A DNA stretch of 64,000 nt, from positions 248,001 through 312,000 of the forward strand of contig NZ_WHUG01000004.1 of the NCBI RefSeq assembly GCF_009380215.1, in the 5' to 3' direction. Source of the stretch: Rugamonas aquatica. GTDB lineage: Bacteria; Pseudomonadota; Gammaproteobacteria; Burkholderiales; Burkholderiaceae_D. A program made the translations under genes and the position numbers. A model generated the notes under the pieces. That model saw only the letters and a list, made by a program, of their open reading frames with translations, was not told the DNA's origin and searched no databases. Below, piece after piece: positions 57,596-64,000 of the stretch (position 1 is the stretch's first letter; the number at the start of each line of letters is the position of its first letter).

Positions 57596-58945
57596 ATGTC
57601 ACGTAAATATTTTGGAACTGACGGCATCCGCGGTCTGGTGGGCGTCTCGCCAATTACGCCGGACTTCGTCATGCGTCTCGGCTATGCGGCCGGCAAGGTG
57701 CTGGCGGGTAGCCGCAGCGGCTCGGCCCGGCCCACCGTTTTGATCGGCAAGGACACCCGCATTTCCGGCTACATGCTGGAAGCGGCGCTGGAAGCGGGCT
57801 TCTCGGCCGCCGGCGTCGATGTCATGCTGGCCGGCCCGATGCCGACCCCGGCCATCGCCTACCTGACGCGCGCGCTGCGCCTGTCGGCCGGCGTGGTGAT
57901 CTCGGCTTCGCACAACCCGTTCCAGGACAACGGCATCAAATTCTTCTCCGGCCAGGGCACCAAGCTGCCGGACTCGGTCGAGCTGGAAATCGAAGCCGCG
58001 CTGGACGAGCCGATGGCCTGCGTGGCCTCGGAAAAACTGGGCCGCGCCAAGCGTCTGGACGATGCCCAGGGCCGCTACATCGAATTCTGCAAGAGCACCT
58101 TCCCGAACGAACTGGACCTGCGCGGCCTGAAGCTGGTGGTCGATTGCGCCCACGGCGCGGCCTACAACATCGCGCCGCACGTGTTCCACGAACTGGGCGC
58201 TGAAGTCATCGCCATCGGCAACAAGCCGGACGGCTTCAACATCAACCTGGGCCACGGCGCCACCGCGCCGGACGCCATGGCGGCCGCCGTGCGCGCCCAC
58301 GGCGCCGACCTCGGCATCGCGCTGGATGGCGACGCCGACCGCCTGATCATGTGCGACGCCAACGGCCGCCTGTACAACGGCGACGAGCTGCTGTACCTGA
58401 TGGTCATGGATCGCCTGGCGACCGGTCCGGTGGCCGGCGCGGTCGGCACGCTGATGACCAATATGGCGGTCGAAGTGGCGCTGAAAGAGAAGGGCATCGG
58501 CTTCGCGCGCGCCAAGGTCGGCGACCGCTACGTGCTGGAAGTAATGAAGGACAAGGGCTGGCTGCTGGGCGGCGAGGGCTCCGGCCACCTGCTGTGCCTG
58601 GACAAGCACACCACCGGCGACGGCATCATCTCGGCGCTACAAGTGCTGTCGGCATTGAAGCGCGCCGGCAAGTCGCTGGAGCAGTGCGCCGGCGACCTGG
58701 TGATCTTCCCGCAGACGCTGGTCAATGTGCGCGTCTCGCCGGGCTTCGACTGGACCAAGAACGCCGCCATGGTGGCGGAAAAGGAACTGGTCGAGCGCGA
58801 ACTGGGCGACAGCGGCCGCGTGCTGATCCGCGCTTCCGGCACGGAACCTTTGATACGCGTGATGGTCGAAGCACGTAACGCCGACGATGCGCAGTCGATG
58901 GCGCGCCGCATCGCCGACAAGGTGGAAGCGCAGCTGGCTGCGTAA
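57596..58945 (+). CDS. glmM: Phosphoglucosamine mutase
   Basis: 449 aa. Interconverts glucosamine-6-P and glucosamine-1-P for UDP-GlcNAc synthesis. Active-site Ser105 in [13 protein letters not shown], metal loop [11 protein letters not shown], substrate loop GGEGSGHLL and phosphate loop [14 protein letters not shown] are present. In many Burkholderiales the pst-pho block follows glmM; here it is about 40 kb away on the other side of the window. Confidence 0.98.
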   Translation: MSRKYFGTDGIRGLVGVSPITPDFVMRLGYAAGKVLAGSRSGSARPTVLIGKDTRISGYMLEAALEAGFSAAGVDVMLAGPMPTPAIAYLTRALRLSAGVVISASHNPFQDNGIKFFSGQGTKLPDSVELEIEAALDEPMACVASEKLGRAKRLDDAQGRYIEFCKSTFPNELDLRGLKLVVDCAHGAAYNIAPHVFHELGAEVIAIGNKPDGFNINLGHGATAPDAMAAAVRAHGADLGIALDGDADRLIMCDANGRLYNGDELLYLMVMDRLATGPVAGAVGTLMTNMAVEVALKEKGIGFARAKVGDRYVLEVMKDKGWLLGGEGSGHLLCLDKHTTGDGIISALQVLSALKRAGKSLEQCAGDLVIFPQTLVNVRVSPGFDWTKNAAMVAEKELVERELGDSGRVLIRASGTEPLIRVMVEARNADDAQSMARRIADKVEAQLAA

Positions 58946-58979
58946 AATTTCAGCAGTGTAATAAATCGCCTGCCTGTCA

Positions 58980-59008
58980 TTGACGTAGGGAGGGGCAGGC
59001 GTTAGAAT
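58980..59008 (+). promoter_or_regulatory. Promoter of tRNA-Pro
   Basis: TTGACG (58980-58985), 17-bp spacer and TAGAAT (59003-59008); the mature tRNA begins 9 bp downstream. A CGCCTGCC/GGCAGGCG hairpin with a 19-nt loop (58967-59001) overlaps it and may end the glmM message. Confidence 0.75.
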
Positions 59009-59016
59009 ACTGTCTT

Positions 59017-59093
59017 CGGAGTGTGGCGCAGCCCGGTAGCGCACCTGGTTTGGGACCAGGGGGTCCAAGGTTCGAATCCTTGTACTCCGACCA
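59017..59093 (+). tRNA. tRNA-Pro (UGG)
   Basis: 77 nt with encoded CCA. A 7-bp acceptor stem (CGGAGTG with CACTCCG-type pairing), D arm, anticodon TGG at 59051-59053 in a 7-nt loop on stem CCTGG/CCAGG, and T arm GGTTCGAATCC. The terminal CCA is at 59091-59093. Confidence 0.97.
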
Positions 59094-59102
59094 AGAACTT
59101 TT

Positions 59103-59133
59103 AAAACGGGTTGTCGAGAGACAGCCCGTTTTT
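59103..59133 (+). terminator. Intrinsic terminator after tRNA-Pro
   Basis: AAAACGGGTTGTC (59103-59115) pairs with GACAGCCCGTTTT (59120-59132), one G-T wobble, loop GAGA, ending in TTTTT. Confidence 0.88.
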
Positions 59134-59166
59134 CATTTCCGTAACGTATTCTCGTTGCGAACATAT

Positions 59167-59243
<77 letters not shown>

Positions 59244-59278
59244 AAATACACATTAAAATCAACGGTTTGCATCAATTC

Positions 59279-59305
59279 CACAATGCCCAATTACTGAGCA
59301 TTGTG
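59279..59305. terminator. Hairpin between tRNA-Arg and the integrase
   Basis: CACAATGC (59279-59286) and GCATTGTG (59298-59305) form an 8-bp perfect stem with an 11-nt loop; TTATT follows on the plus strand. It may end tRNA-Arg and leftward integrase transcripts. Confidence 0.5.
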
Positions 59306-59324
59306 TTATTCAAACTGAGTTGGG

Positions 59325-60395
59325 TTATTCGAACCCGATTTTCCCGGGCTGCACCCGCTCCGGCTTGCGGCGGTAGATGCGGTCGGTGACGCGACTGTCG
59401 ACGTGCGAGAGTAGGGCTCGTGCGTGTTCCAGTGTCTCGGCGTCGCTGGCGCACTTCGCGCGCAGGTCGTGCTCGGTGAACCGCTCCGCCAGCTTCGTTT
59501 CCTTCATGATGCGTACCATGAAGCGCTGCCACATCGAGTCCCAACCGCTGACGGTTTCCTTCACCGGATGAATATAGCTTTTGCCCGCGCGTGTGCAGAA
59601 CAGCAGGTGCTCGACCTTCGTCGACCGAACCGCGATAGCGGCATCCACAGCGGCGCGCAGATCATCGTTCCACTCGTAGATCGTCGACTTCCCTGTTTTT
59701 CCTGCCGTCTTGTGCCTTGTCACGTGGATGCCGTCCCCCTTGAATGCCTCGGTTGGGTTTAAGCGGAGCAGGTCGCTCCTGGCCAGGCCGGTGAGCAGTT
59801 TGATCCGGATGTAGGCCTGCATCATCAGCACGCTGCCTTGCTTGCGCTTGCTGGGCAGGGCAAGCACCTCGATCAGCTCCCAATCCTCCACGTAGCGCGT
59901 GCGTGACGCCTCGCCGTCTAGGCGCACCTCACCCTTGAAAGGGTGGCGATCTATCAGTCCCCATTCCACCGCCTTGGTGAACACATGCGACAGAGCATCG
60001 ACAGCGCGGTGGGCCGCGATTCGCGTAGTCTTGCGTGACTCGACATACTGGTAGACGTTCTGCGGCCGGATCCAGTCCAGCGGCGCATCGCCGAAGACCG
60101 CCTTCAGATTACGCAGCGCACGGCGCCGCTCTACCTGGTGGCGCGGCGACTTCTTCGGTAGCTCCTCCAGCGAGTAGCGGTCGAGCAGCGCGCCGATCGT
60201 CTTGGCCGCGTCGACCACCTCCAGACGTTTGGCCCATTCCGCGTAGGCTTCCGGCAGGCTGGCACCCAAGCGGAACTTCCTCTTCCCGTCCCAACGGCTT
60301 TCCAGTCCGGCCGGCACCTGGTAGTAGTAGGCGCCGTGCGCGAACACCCAGCGCGCCGGCAGGCCGGCATTCTCCTTCAGTCGCTTCCTAGGCAT
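59325..60395 (-). CDS. int: Phage-type tyrosine recombinase (integrase)
   Basis: 356 aa. N-terminal arm-binding and core-binding regions, then the catalytic domain with Arg in TGLARSDLLRL, Lys in TRHKTAGKTG, HxxR in TEHDLRAKC, His in LLSHVDSR and nucleophile Tyr in DRIYRRKPE. Transcribed toward tRNA-Arg. The ATG at 60395 gives MPRKRLKENAG and overlaps the preceding DUF4224 gene by 8 bp; longer in-frame starts run through that gene and are rejected. Confidence 0.93.
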   Translation of the reverse strand: MPRKRLKENAGLPARWVFAHGAYYYQVPAGLESRWDGKRKFRLGASLPEAYAEWAKRLEVVDAAKTIGALLDRYSLEELPKKSPRHQVERRRALRNLKAVFGDAPLDWIRPQNVYQYVESRKTTRIAAHRAVDALSHVFTKAVEWGLIDRHPFKGEVRLDGEASRTRYVEDWELIEVLALPSKRKQGSVLMMQAYIRIKLLTGLARSDLLRLNPTEAFKGDGIHVTRHKTAGKTGKSTIYEWNDDLRAAVDAAIAVRSTKVEHLLFCTRAGKSYIHPVKETVSGWDSMWQRFMVRIMKETKLAERFTEHDLRAKCASDAETLEHARALLSHVDSRVTDRIYRRKPERVQPGKIGFE

Positions 60396-60615
60396 TCGCC
60401 GCGCTCCAGTTTGGTACAAACTCTTTCTTACGGGCCGATGCGGCCGGCGCGCCACCGAGCTCGCGCTCGACGTGTGCGCGCAGCACCAGCAAGCCGCCAT
60501 CGGCGCGGATTCGGTAGACGATGCCCAGGGCGTTCAGCATGCGGCGCTGCGCCACGCGCGTCTTGCGGTCTGTCATCTCGCGGAGCTCATCCGCATCGAG
60601 GAACATGTTGCTCAT
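60388..60615 (-). CDS. DUF4224 family protein
   Basis: 75 aa. Pattern FLDADELREMTDRK, AQRRMLNALGI and RADGGLLVLRAHVE matches DUF4224, a short winged-helix-like family typically encoded beside phage integrases, probably an excisionase or recombination directionality factor. Overlaps the integrase start by 8 bp, consistent with a coupled int-xis pair. Confidence 0.8.
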   Translation of the reverse strand: MSNMFLDADELREMTDRKTRVAQRRMLNALGIVYRIRADGGLLVLRAHVERELGGAPAASARKKEFVPNWSAANA

Positions 60616-60649
60616 AAATTATTCTCCAGCGCCGGTAGCGGCGCGATGG

Positions 60650-60895
60650 TCATTGAGGTTCCTTGGCCAGCGTGATCTCGCTGGCGGGGATGGGAATCGG
60701 GCTGCCAGTGAGGTAGACGGTGGTTTCAACGTCGCCACCTGAGAGGCCCGCCTGCATCTGCTGGATGAAGCACGGCCTCCCGTCGTGCATGACCCTCTGC
60801 GCCTTGTAGATCGCCCGCAGCAGCATCTGGTCCCTCGTAAATGCTTCGGCGGTGGCGCGCTGCGATACACTCAACTGTGTCTCAGTTGCTCCCAT
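60650..60895 (-). CDS. Hypothetical phage protein
   Basis: 81 aa, MGATETQLSVSQRATAEA... with no recognised domain. A very strong AGGAGGAG site precedes ATG at 60895. The start overlaps the end of the reverse transcriptase gene by 14 bp, so it is translated from the same leftward message. Longer in-frame starts overlap the transcriptase further and are not used. Confidence 0.65.
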   Translation of the reverse strand: MGATETQLSVSQRATAEAFTRDQMLLRAIYKAQRVMHDGRPCFIQQMQAGLSGGDVETTVYLTGSPIPIPASEITLAKEPQ

Positions 60896-62063
60896 GGCTC
60901 CTCCTGTAGGTTTTGGTGAGTGCCTTGTTGACGCTGTGGCCGCGCTGCAGCACGGCCCGCGCCAGGCGAGCGCGGTCATGGTGGCTACTTCCTGATTGGC
61001 GCAGAAGGCCAAAGTAGCTGTTGGCGGAGGTGTAGACGTCGGCTGGGTCGATACCGGCAATGCGGCTGATCGCCTCGTTCACGGTGCGCCGCCGCGTACG
61101 GGTGTTCCATGGTCGGATGACGTGGCCGACGAAGTCGACGCCGCGCGCCACAGGCTGGAGGATCGTCTTGGTCGGATTGAGCTTCGCATGCAGGCGCTCC
61201 GGTAGGAACGCATCGATCCGCGCCAGCGCGCCGCCGAGCCACTGTGGTGACTCGTGCAGCAGCACGAAGTCATCGACGTAGCGGACATAGTGTCGCGATC
61301 GCACCTGGTGCTTGGCGAACTGGTCGAGTGCGTCGAGGTAGATGTTCGCGAAGAACTGCGACGACAGGTTTCCTATCGGAAGTCCGAGGTGGGCCGGCTG
61401 ATTGGTCAGGCGCTTGTGCGGCGGGACGCGGTCGAGCAGCTCGGCCGCGCCGCGCAGCTCATAATCCTCGCGGGGATCATGGTGCAGTACCGTGCTGGCC
61501 AACTGCATCCACCAAGGCTCGCTGACACGCGCCGCGATCTGGGCGTGCAGCACCTGCTTGTCGATCGCGACGAAGAAGTTCGCCAGGTCGCACTTCAAGT
61601 ACCACAAGGGCTTGGACCAGTTCTCGCTGGCGCTCCGGATCTTGGCTTCCAGGCGCTGGGCGGCGTACAGCGTGCCGCGCCCTGGTATGCAGGCGCAGGT
61701 GTCGGCGATAAAGCTGCTGTAGAACCGAGGGGAAATCCGGTTGTACAGCAGGTGGTGCACTACACGGTCCCGGAAGTCGGCCGCCCAGACCTCGCGCGCT
61801 TTCGGACGCGTGACGACGAAGCAGATGGATTTCCCGGGCTGGTACGAGCCGTCCGCCAGCTCGTCGTGCAGGTCGATCAGGTTGCGCTCCAGACGCTCCT
61901 CAAACAGCAGGGCGCTTCGGGAGTTGCGTTTGTTGCGCCGGCAATCGAAGTACGCGACTACCAGCTCCTGCAGATCGAAGTCCGCAGGAATCACATCGTT
62001 TTCATCTGCGGACGACACGCACCCGGCCTTCGTTCGACTTGTGGTTGTAGTTCTGGTTGCCAT
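60882..62063 (-). CDS. Diversity-generating retroelement reverse transcriptase
   Basis: About 393 aa. Catalytic motif YVDD at residues 262-265 (RHYVRYVDDFVLL), plus CACIPGRGTLYAAQRL, YLKCDLANFFVAID and GLPIGNLSSQFFANIYLDALDQ, which are hallmarks of DGR and group-II-related transcriptases. Copies the template RNA with adenine errors. No maturase or endonuclease domain is fused, which speaks against a group II intron. The start is uncertain: ATG 62063 lies inside the template repeat; GTG 62018 (after GAAGG) and GTG 61994 are alternatives, and the frame stays open to 62321. Confidence 0.92.
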   Translation of the reverse strand: MATRTTTTSRTKAGCVSSADENDVIPADFDLQELVVAYFDCRRNKRNSRSALLFEERLERNLIDLHDELADGSYQPGKSICFVVTRPKAREVWAADFRDRVVHHLLYNRISPRFYSSFIADTCACIPGRGTLYAAQRLEAKIRSASENWSKPLWYLKCDLANFFVAIDKQVLHAQIAARVSEPWWMQLASTVLHHDPREDYELRGAAELLDRVPPHKRLTNQPAHLGLPIGNLSSQFFANIYLDALDQFAKHQVRSRHYVRYVDDFVLLHESPQWLGGALARIDAFLPERLHAKLNPTKTILQPVARGVDFVGHVIRPWNTRTRRRTVNEAISRIAGIDPADVYTSANSYFGLLRQSGSSHHDRARLARAVLQRGHSVNKALTKTYRRSHGSN

Positions 62064-62110
62064 CGTTGAAGTTCTGGTTCCACGCGTTGGATGGGTTGGA
62101 GGCGTGCTGC
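62004..62110 (-). repeat. DGR template repeat (TR)
   Basis: 107 bp, matched base for base by the variable repeat at 62669-62775 except nine positions. On the coding (minus) strand the TR has 32 adenines and 75 other bases; all nine differences fall on adenines, none on other bases. Seven AAC codons of the TR account for them. It sits between avd and the reverse transcriptase, the classic place for a TR, and its 3' part runs into the transcriptase frame. Confidence 0.95.
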
Positions 62111-62284
62111 GTCTATTCGTGCTATCTACGTCGCCCCACCGAAGGCCTTGGCCGATCAGCGGGGAAACTGCACCAGGCCTGACCAGACACCGCCGGTTGG
62201 TTCCTGTGATGTGCATGGCGGTGGCCTTGTGAGCCAGCGGCACGACCAGATTTAAAAATCGCTCAGACATGACGGCCTTGACGG
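62111..62284 (-). other. Non-coding spacer between avd and the template repeat
   Basis: 174 bp with no supported gene. In the well-studied Bordetella phage DGR, flanking RNA around the TR is needed for cDNA priming and is bound by the transcriptase-Avd complex, so this spacer is probably part of the functional TR RNA. The transcriptase frame is open through it, but coding use is unlikely. Confidence 0.5.
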
Positions 62285-62641
62285 TCACATAGCGGGCGAC
62301 GATGCGGAGTGCTTTCGCCATCCACCGGCCTGCCGGCCGACTTTCGCCGTGATGCCGATCGCCTTGGCGTACTGTCCTTTCGAGATCAGCCCCAGGTCAA
62401 CGGCAAGCCGGAATAGCAGCTCCGTGACCTGGAGCCGCTCCAGCAGCATGTCCAGGTGAGGCACCTTGTCCCGAGCGCAGTTCGCCTTGTAGACGAGTAG
62501 CGAGAGGTCCAGACACTCGGCGTTGATCTTCTGGCCGACCGTGGTCTTGTAGTCGCGGCGCATGTTCTTGATCAGCTCCATGGCCAGCAACATCAGTTCG
62601 TAGGTCAGCTTGTAGATCGGCAGTTCGGTATGGAGGGCCAT
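62285..62641 (-). CDS. avd: DGR accessory variability determinant (Avd)
   Basis: 118 aa, predicted four-helix bundle, basic. The family pattern is seen: LPIYKLTYELMLLAMELIKN, YKTTVGQKINAECLDLSLLVY, LLERLQVTELLFRLAVDLGLIS. Avd forms a positively charged pentamer that holds the transcriptase and TR RNA. Located directly after the variable protein gene and before the TR, the usual order. The ribosome site is weak, so it may be coupled to the upstream gene. Confidence 0.88.
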   Translation of the reverse strand: MALHTELPIYKLTYELMLLAMELIKNMRRDYKTTVGQKINAECLDLSLLVYKANCARDKVPHLDMLLERLQVTELLFRLAVDLGLISKGQYAKAIGITAKVGRQAGGWRKHSASSPAM

Positions 62642-62645
62642 ATAA

Positions 62646-62661
62646 ATTACTGAATTACTGA
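62646..62661. repeat. Two tandem copies of ATTACTGA over the variable protein stop
   Basis: ATTACTGA is repeated exactly at 62646-62653 and 62654-62661; the second copy holds the stop codon of the variable protein (minus strand CAGTAA). It is the same CAGTAA-containing 8-bp motif type as at the DUF4149 stop. Confidence 0.7.
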
Positions 62662-63062
62662 ATGATTAATCTGCGGACGACACGCACCCGGCCTTCGTTC
62701 GACTTGTGGCTGTAGACCTGGTCGCCATCGTAGAAGTACTGGCCCCACGCGTTGGATGGGTAGGAGGCGTGCTGCTCACCCGACCAGTGCCAATAAGGCT
62801 CGAACTCGTCCTTCAGGTTGGCGAACAGCAGCGACTGCTCGCGGCGCGTCGGCAGCTCACCGCCGGCATCTGCCGCGAATTTCTTCGCCTGGTCCCACGT
62901 CAGTTTTTCAGCCTTGGCCGGCAGCAGAACCAGGTGGATATCCGGGGCACCGTTTTTGCCCAGCAGCAGGCCAGCGTACAGCTCGCCTTCACGCAGGATC
63001 TGCGCCAAAAACTGCGCCTTCGCTTCGGGCGCGCCCTGCGCCACAATTGCTTCTTCGGTCAT
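62655..63062 (-). CDS. DGR variable protein with DUF1566/C-type-lectin-like fold
   Basis: 135 aa. The lectin-like domain runs from about residue 50 (AEKLTWDQAKKFA, GELPTRREQSLLFANL, YWHWSGEQ) to VRVVRRL at the C-terminus, the layout of DGR targets. Variable residues are 101, 107, 109, 111, 114, 116 and 118, now Tyr, Gly, Tyr, Tyr, Asp, Val, Ser, all Asn in the template. They cluster in the predicted ligand loop. No signal peptide or tail-fibre domain is seen. What it binds is unknown. Confidence 0.9.
   Translation of the reverse strand: MTEEAIVAQGAPEAKAQFLAQILREGELYAGLLLGKNGAPDIHLVLLPAKAEKLTWDQAKKFAADAGGELPTRREQSLLFANLKDEFEPYWHWSGEQHASYPSNAWGQYFYDGDQVYSHKSNEGRVRVVRRLIIQ
62669..62775 (-). repeat. 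DGR variable repeat (VR)
   Basis: 107 bp at the 3' end of the variable protein gene. Differences from the TR are at 62710, 62716, 62717, 62723, 62732, 62738, 62743, 62744 and 62762 (plus-strand coordinates), every one a template A on the coding strand changed to T or G. The 41 bp nearest the 3' end (62669-62709) are identical to the TR and would act as the site where mutagenic homing begins. Confidence 0.96.
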
Positions 63063-63138
63063 GATCGTCTTTCGTTATGAGAGGTTGGCCGCCGGCCGAG
63101 GCGCGGCGGTACTGGGTGCGACAACTGCGGGTCTTGCG

Positions 63139-63249
63139 CTACCACCAGTTCCAGATCGCTAGGCCGATGAACAGGCCGTAGGTCAAGACGATCTCGATCC
63201 AGATGGCACGGCGGAAGTTGTGATTCGGTTTGACGGGTGGCTTAGTCAC
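63139..63249 (-). CDS. Small single-pass membrane protein (36 aa)
   Basis: 36 aa, GTG start after GGAGGCGATT. Basic N-terminus ([19 protein letters not shown]) then one helix ([16 protein letters not shown]). Its start overlaps the end of the HD-domain gene by 8 bp, so it is translated in the same phage message. Function unknown; a holin-like or membrane-anchor role is speculative. Confidence 0.65.
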   Translation of the reverse strand: MTKPPVKPNHNFRRAIWIEIVLTYGLFIGLAIWNWW

Positions 63250-63841
63250 AATCGCCTCCTTCGGTATCGGAAAAATGGGCATTCCGGAGCGCCACCAGTT
63301 CGTAGTACCGCTGCAGGAACTCAGCCTTGGCCTCGCGCGGCGCCAGCGGTGTGATGGGATCAGGCAGCGGCTGGACGCCTGCCAGGCATGCCCACTGCCC
63401 AGCACCTGCCGGCATCAGGTCGCGCTGCTCGGTGGCCAGCAGCACCATGTCGGCGGTCTTGATCTCGGCCGGCATCACCGGATTGACGCCGAAGCGGGTC
63501 AGGACGGCGTGCTCCACGGCCTTCTCGATCACCTTGTAGTCAGGCAGCATTGCTTTTAGTGGGCGAGATACGTCGCCGATGAAGGCCTCCGCCGCGTCAT
63601 GCAGAAGCCCCGCCAGCGCATGCTCAGGAGCCACTACATAGCTGACCAGCACCGAGTGCTGCGCCACCGAATAGAACTCGCGCACATGGCCCGTGAAACG
63701 GCACACGTGGGCCAGTGCGTGGGCGACGTCCTCGATGTCGAAGACGGAGTCGGCGGGCGTTACGAAATTGAAGTAGTTGCCCGACTGCGTGAAGATGTCC
63801 GGACGCATCGGCGCGCCGACGAAGTTGGCGTGGCCGCTCAT
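63242..63841 (-). CDS. HD-domain phosphohydrolase (YfbR-like nucleotidase)
   Basis: 199 aa. Metal-binding HD motif: His in [22 protein letters not shown] with the HD pair, and a downstream Asp (IKTADMVLL). Family members hydrolyse deoxynucleoside monophosphates and are common in phage early regions. Overlaps the neighbouring genes on both sides (4 bp and 8 bp), so it belongs to one compact operon. Confidence 0.82.
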   Translation of the reverse strand: MSGHANFVGAPMRPDIFTQSGNYFNFVTPADSVFDIEDVAHALAHVCRFTGHVREFYSVAQHSVLVSYVVAPEHALAGLLHDAAEAFIGDVSRPLKAMLPDYKVIEKAVEHAVLTRFGVNPVMPAEIKTADMVLLATEQRDLMPAGAGQWACLAGVQPLPDPITPLAPREAKAEFLQRYYELVALRNAHFSDTEGGDCD

Positions 63842-64000
63842 GCTTTCGCCTCCCCGCCCAGGGCCTCGACCACGTCGGCCATCAGCTTGGCCAGCTCACC
63901 GGTCATCAGCATGAAGTCGCCGTCGAAACGCTCGTCGTTGTTCTTGGTGCTGGATTCCTTTTCAGCGATGACGTCCAGCGGCTTGATGCCCTTGATCGCC
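63838..64000 (-). CDS. Phage protein, C-terminal part (cut by window edge)
   Basis: 53 residues are visible, ending [20 protein letters not shown]; the 5' end lies beyond 64000. The stop overlaps the start of the HD-domain gene (ATGA). No domain recognised from this fragment. The organisation fits a phage early operon read leftward. Confidence 0.7.
   Translation of the reverse strand, partial: AIKGIKPLDVIAEKESSTKNNDERFDGDFMLMTGELAKLMADVVEALGGEAKA

Noticed and set aside
59322-59336. A tRNA T-arm-like sequence (GGGTTCGAATAACCC on the minus strand) at the integrase end as an att copy
   Set aside because: It is only a short match to the generic T-arm consensus, lies within the integrase stop region and does not copy the tRNA-Arg 3' end.
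60882-62063. Group II intron or retron as the source of the reverse transcriptase
   Set aside because: No maturase/endonuclease domain or retron msr-msd layout; adjacent Avd, TR and VR explain it as a DGR.
62064-62321. Extended N-terminus of the reverse transcriptase starting at 62321
   Set aside because: The added residues overlap avd, cross the spacer and template repeat and have no transcriptase character.

Overview
The window looks like chromosomal DNA of a GC-rich betaproteobacterium of the Oxalobacteraceae (Massilia / Duganella / Janthinobacterium type). The evidence is the gene content and order: alr-radA, a ppk1/pst-pho block, and carAB-greA-DUF4149-yhbY-rlmE-ftsH-folP-glmM are all Burkholderiales-style arrangements, and phasin and large TonB receptors fit that group. 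Genus level is inference.

Layout. 1-8.5 kb: alr, radA, a PilZ protein, a citrate-synthase-like protein with an N-terminal DNA-binding domain divergent from a CaiB-type CoA transferase, an isolated fliD and a PotF-type polyamine-binding protein. 8.4-18.2 kb: phosphate block, with sixA and ppk1 leftward and pstSCAB-phoU-phoB-phoR rightward around a 304-bp region that carries Pho boxes facing both ways. 18.2-25.7 kb: single genes (CPBP protease, MipA-type porin, GST, phasin, BBE-type flavoenzyme, M24 peptidase, alpha/beta hydrolase). 25.7-45.3 kb: a GalNAc utilisation locus. A leftward six-gene operon (SIS-domain AgaS, ROK kinase, AgaZ, AgaR, deacetylase, MFS transporter) is divergent from a rightward operon (GH31, two TonB receptors, a DUF5077/DUF3472 lipoprotein, a GH109-type enzyme). 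The shared promoter region holds six copies of CGAAAG/CTTTCG. Together they would release GalNAc from glycans outside or in the periplasm, import it and break it down. 45.3-47.6 kb: patatin lipoprotein, GlcG/HbpS protein and a HicAB-like toxin-antitoxin pair. 47.6-59.2 kb: housekeeping block carAB to glmM, then tRNA-Pro(UGG) and tRNA-Arg(UCU).

59.3-64 kb (open at the window edge): an integrated phage or phage-like element beside tRNA-Arg. It has a tyrosine integrase and, as its most striking content, a complete diversity-generating retroelement (DGR): variable protein, Avd, template repeat and reverse transcriptase, in that order on the minus strand. The 107-bp template and variable repeats can be aligned by eye. 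They differ at nine positions, and all nine are adenines of the template on the coding strand. This is the strongest candidate for an exciting system here. The DGR class is known; this instance, with a very small solitary variable protein next to an integrase, may not be described.

Other observations worth following are the two different predicted alpha-N-acetylgalactosaminidases, the AgaR-like operator cluster, several perfect stem-loops in leaders (pstS-pstC, greA, the CPBP gene), and two small membrane proteins (38 and 36 aa) that ordinary gene callers may miss.
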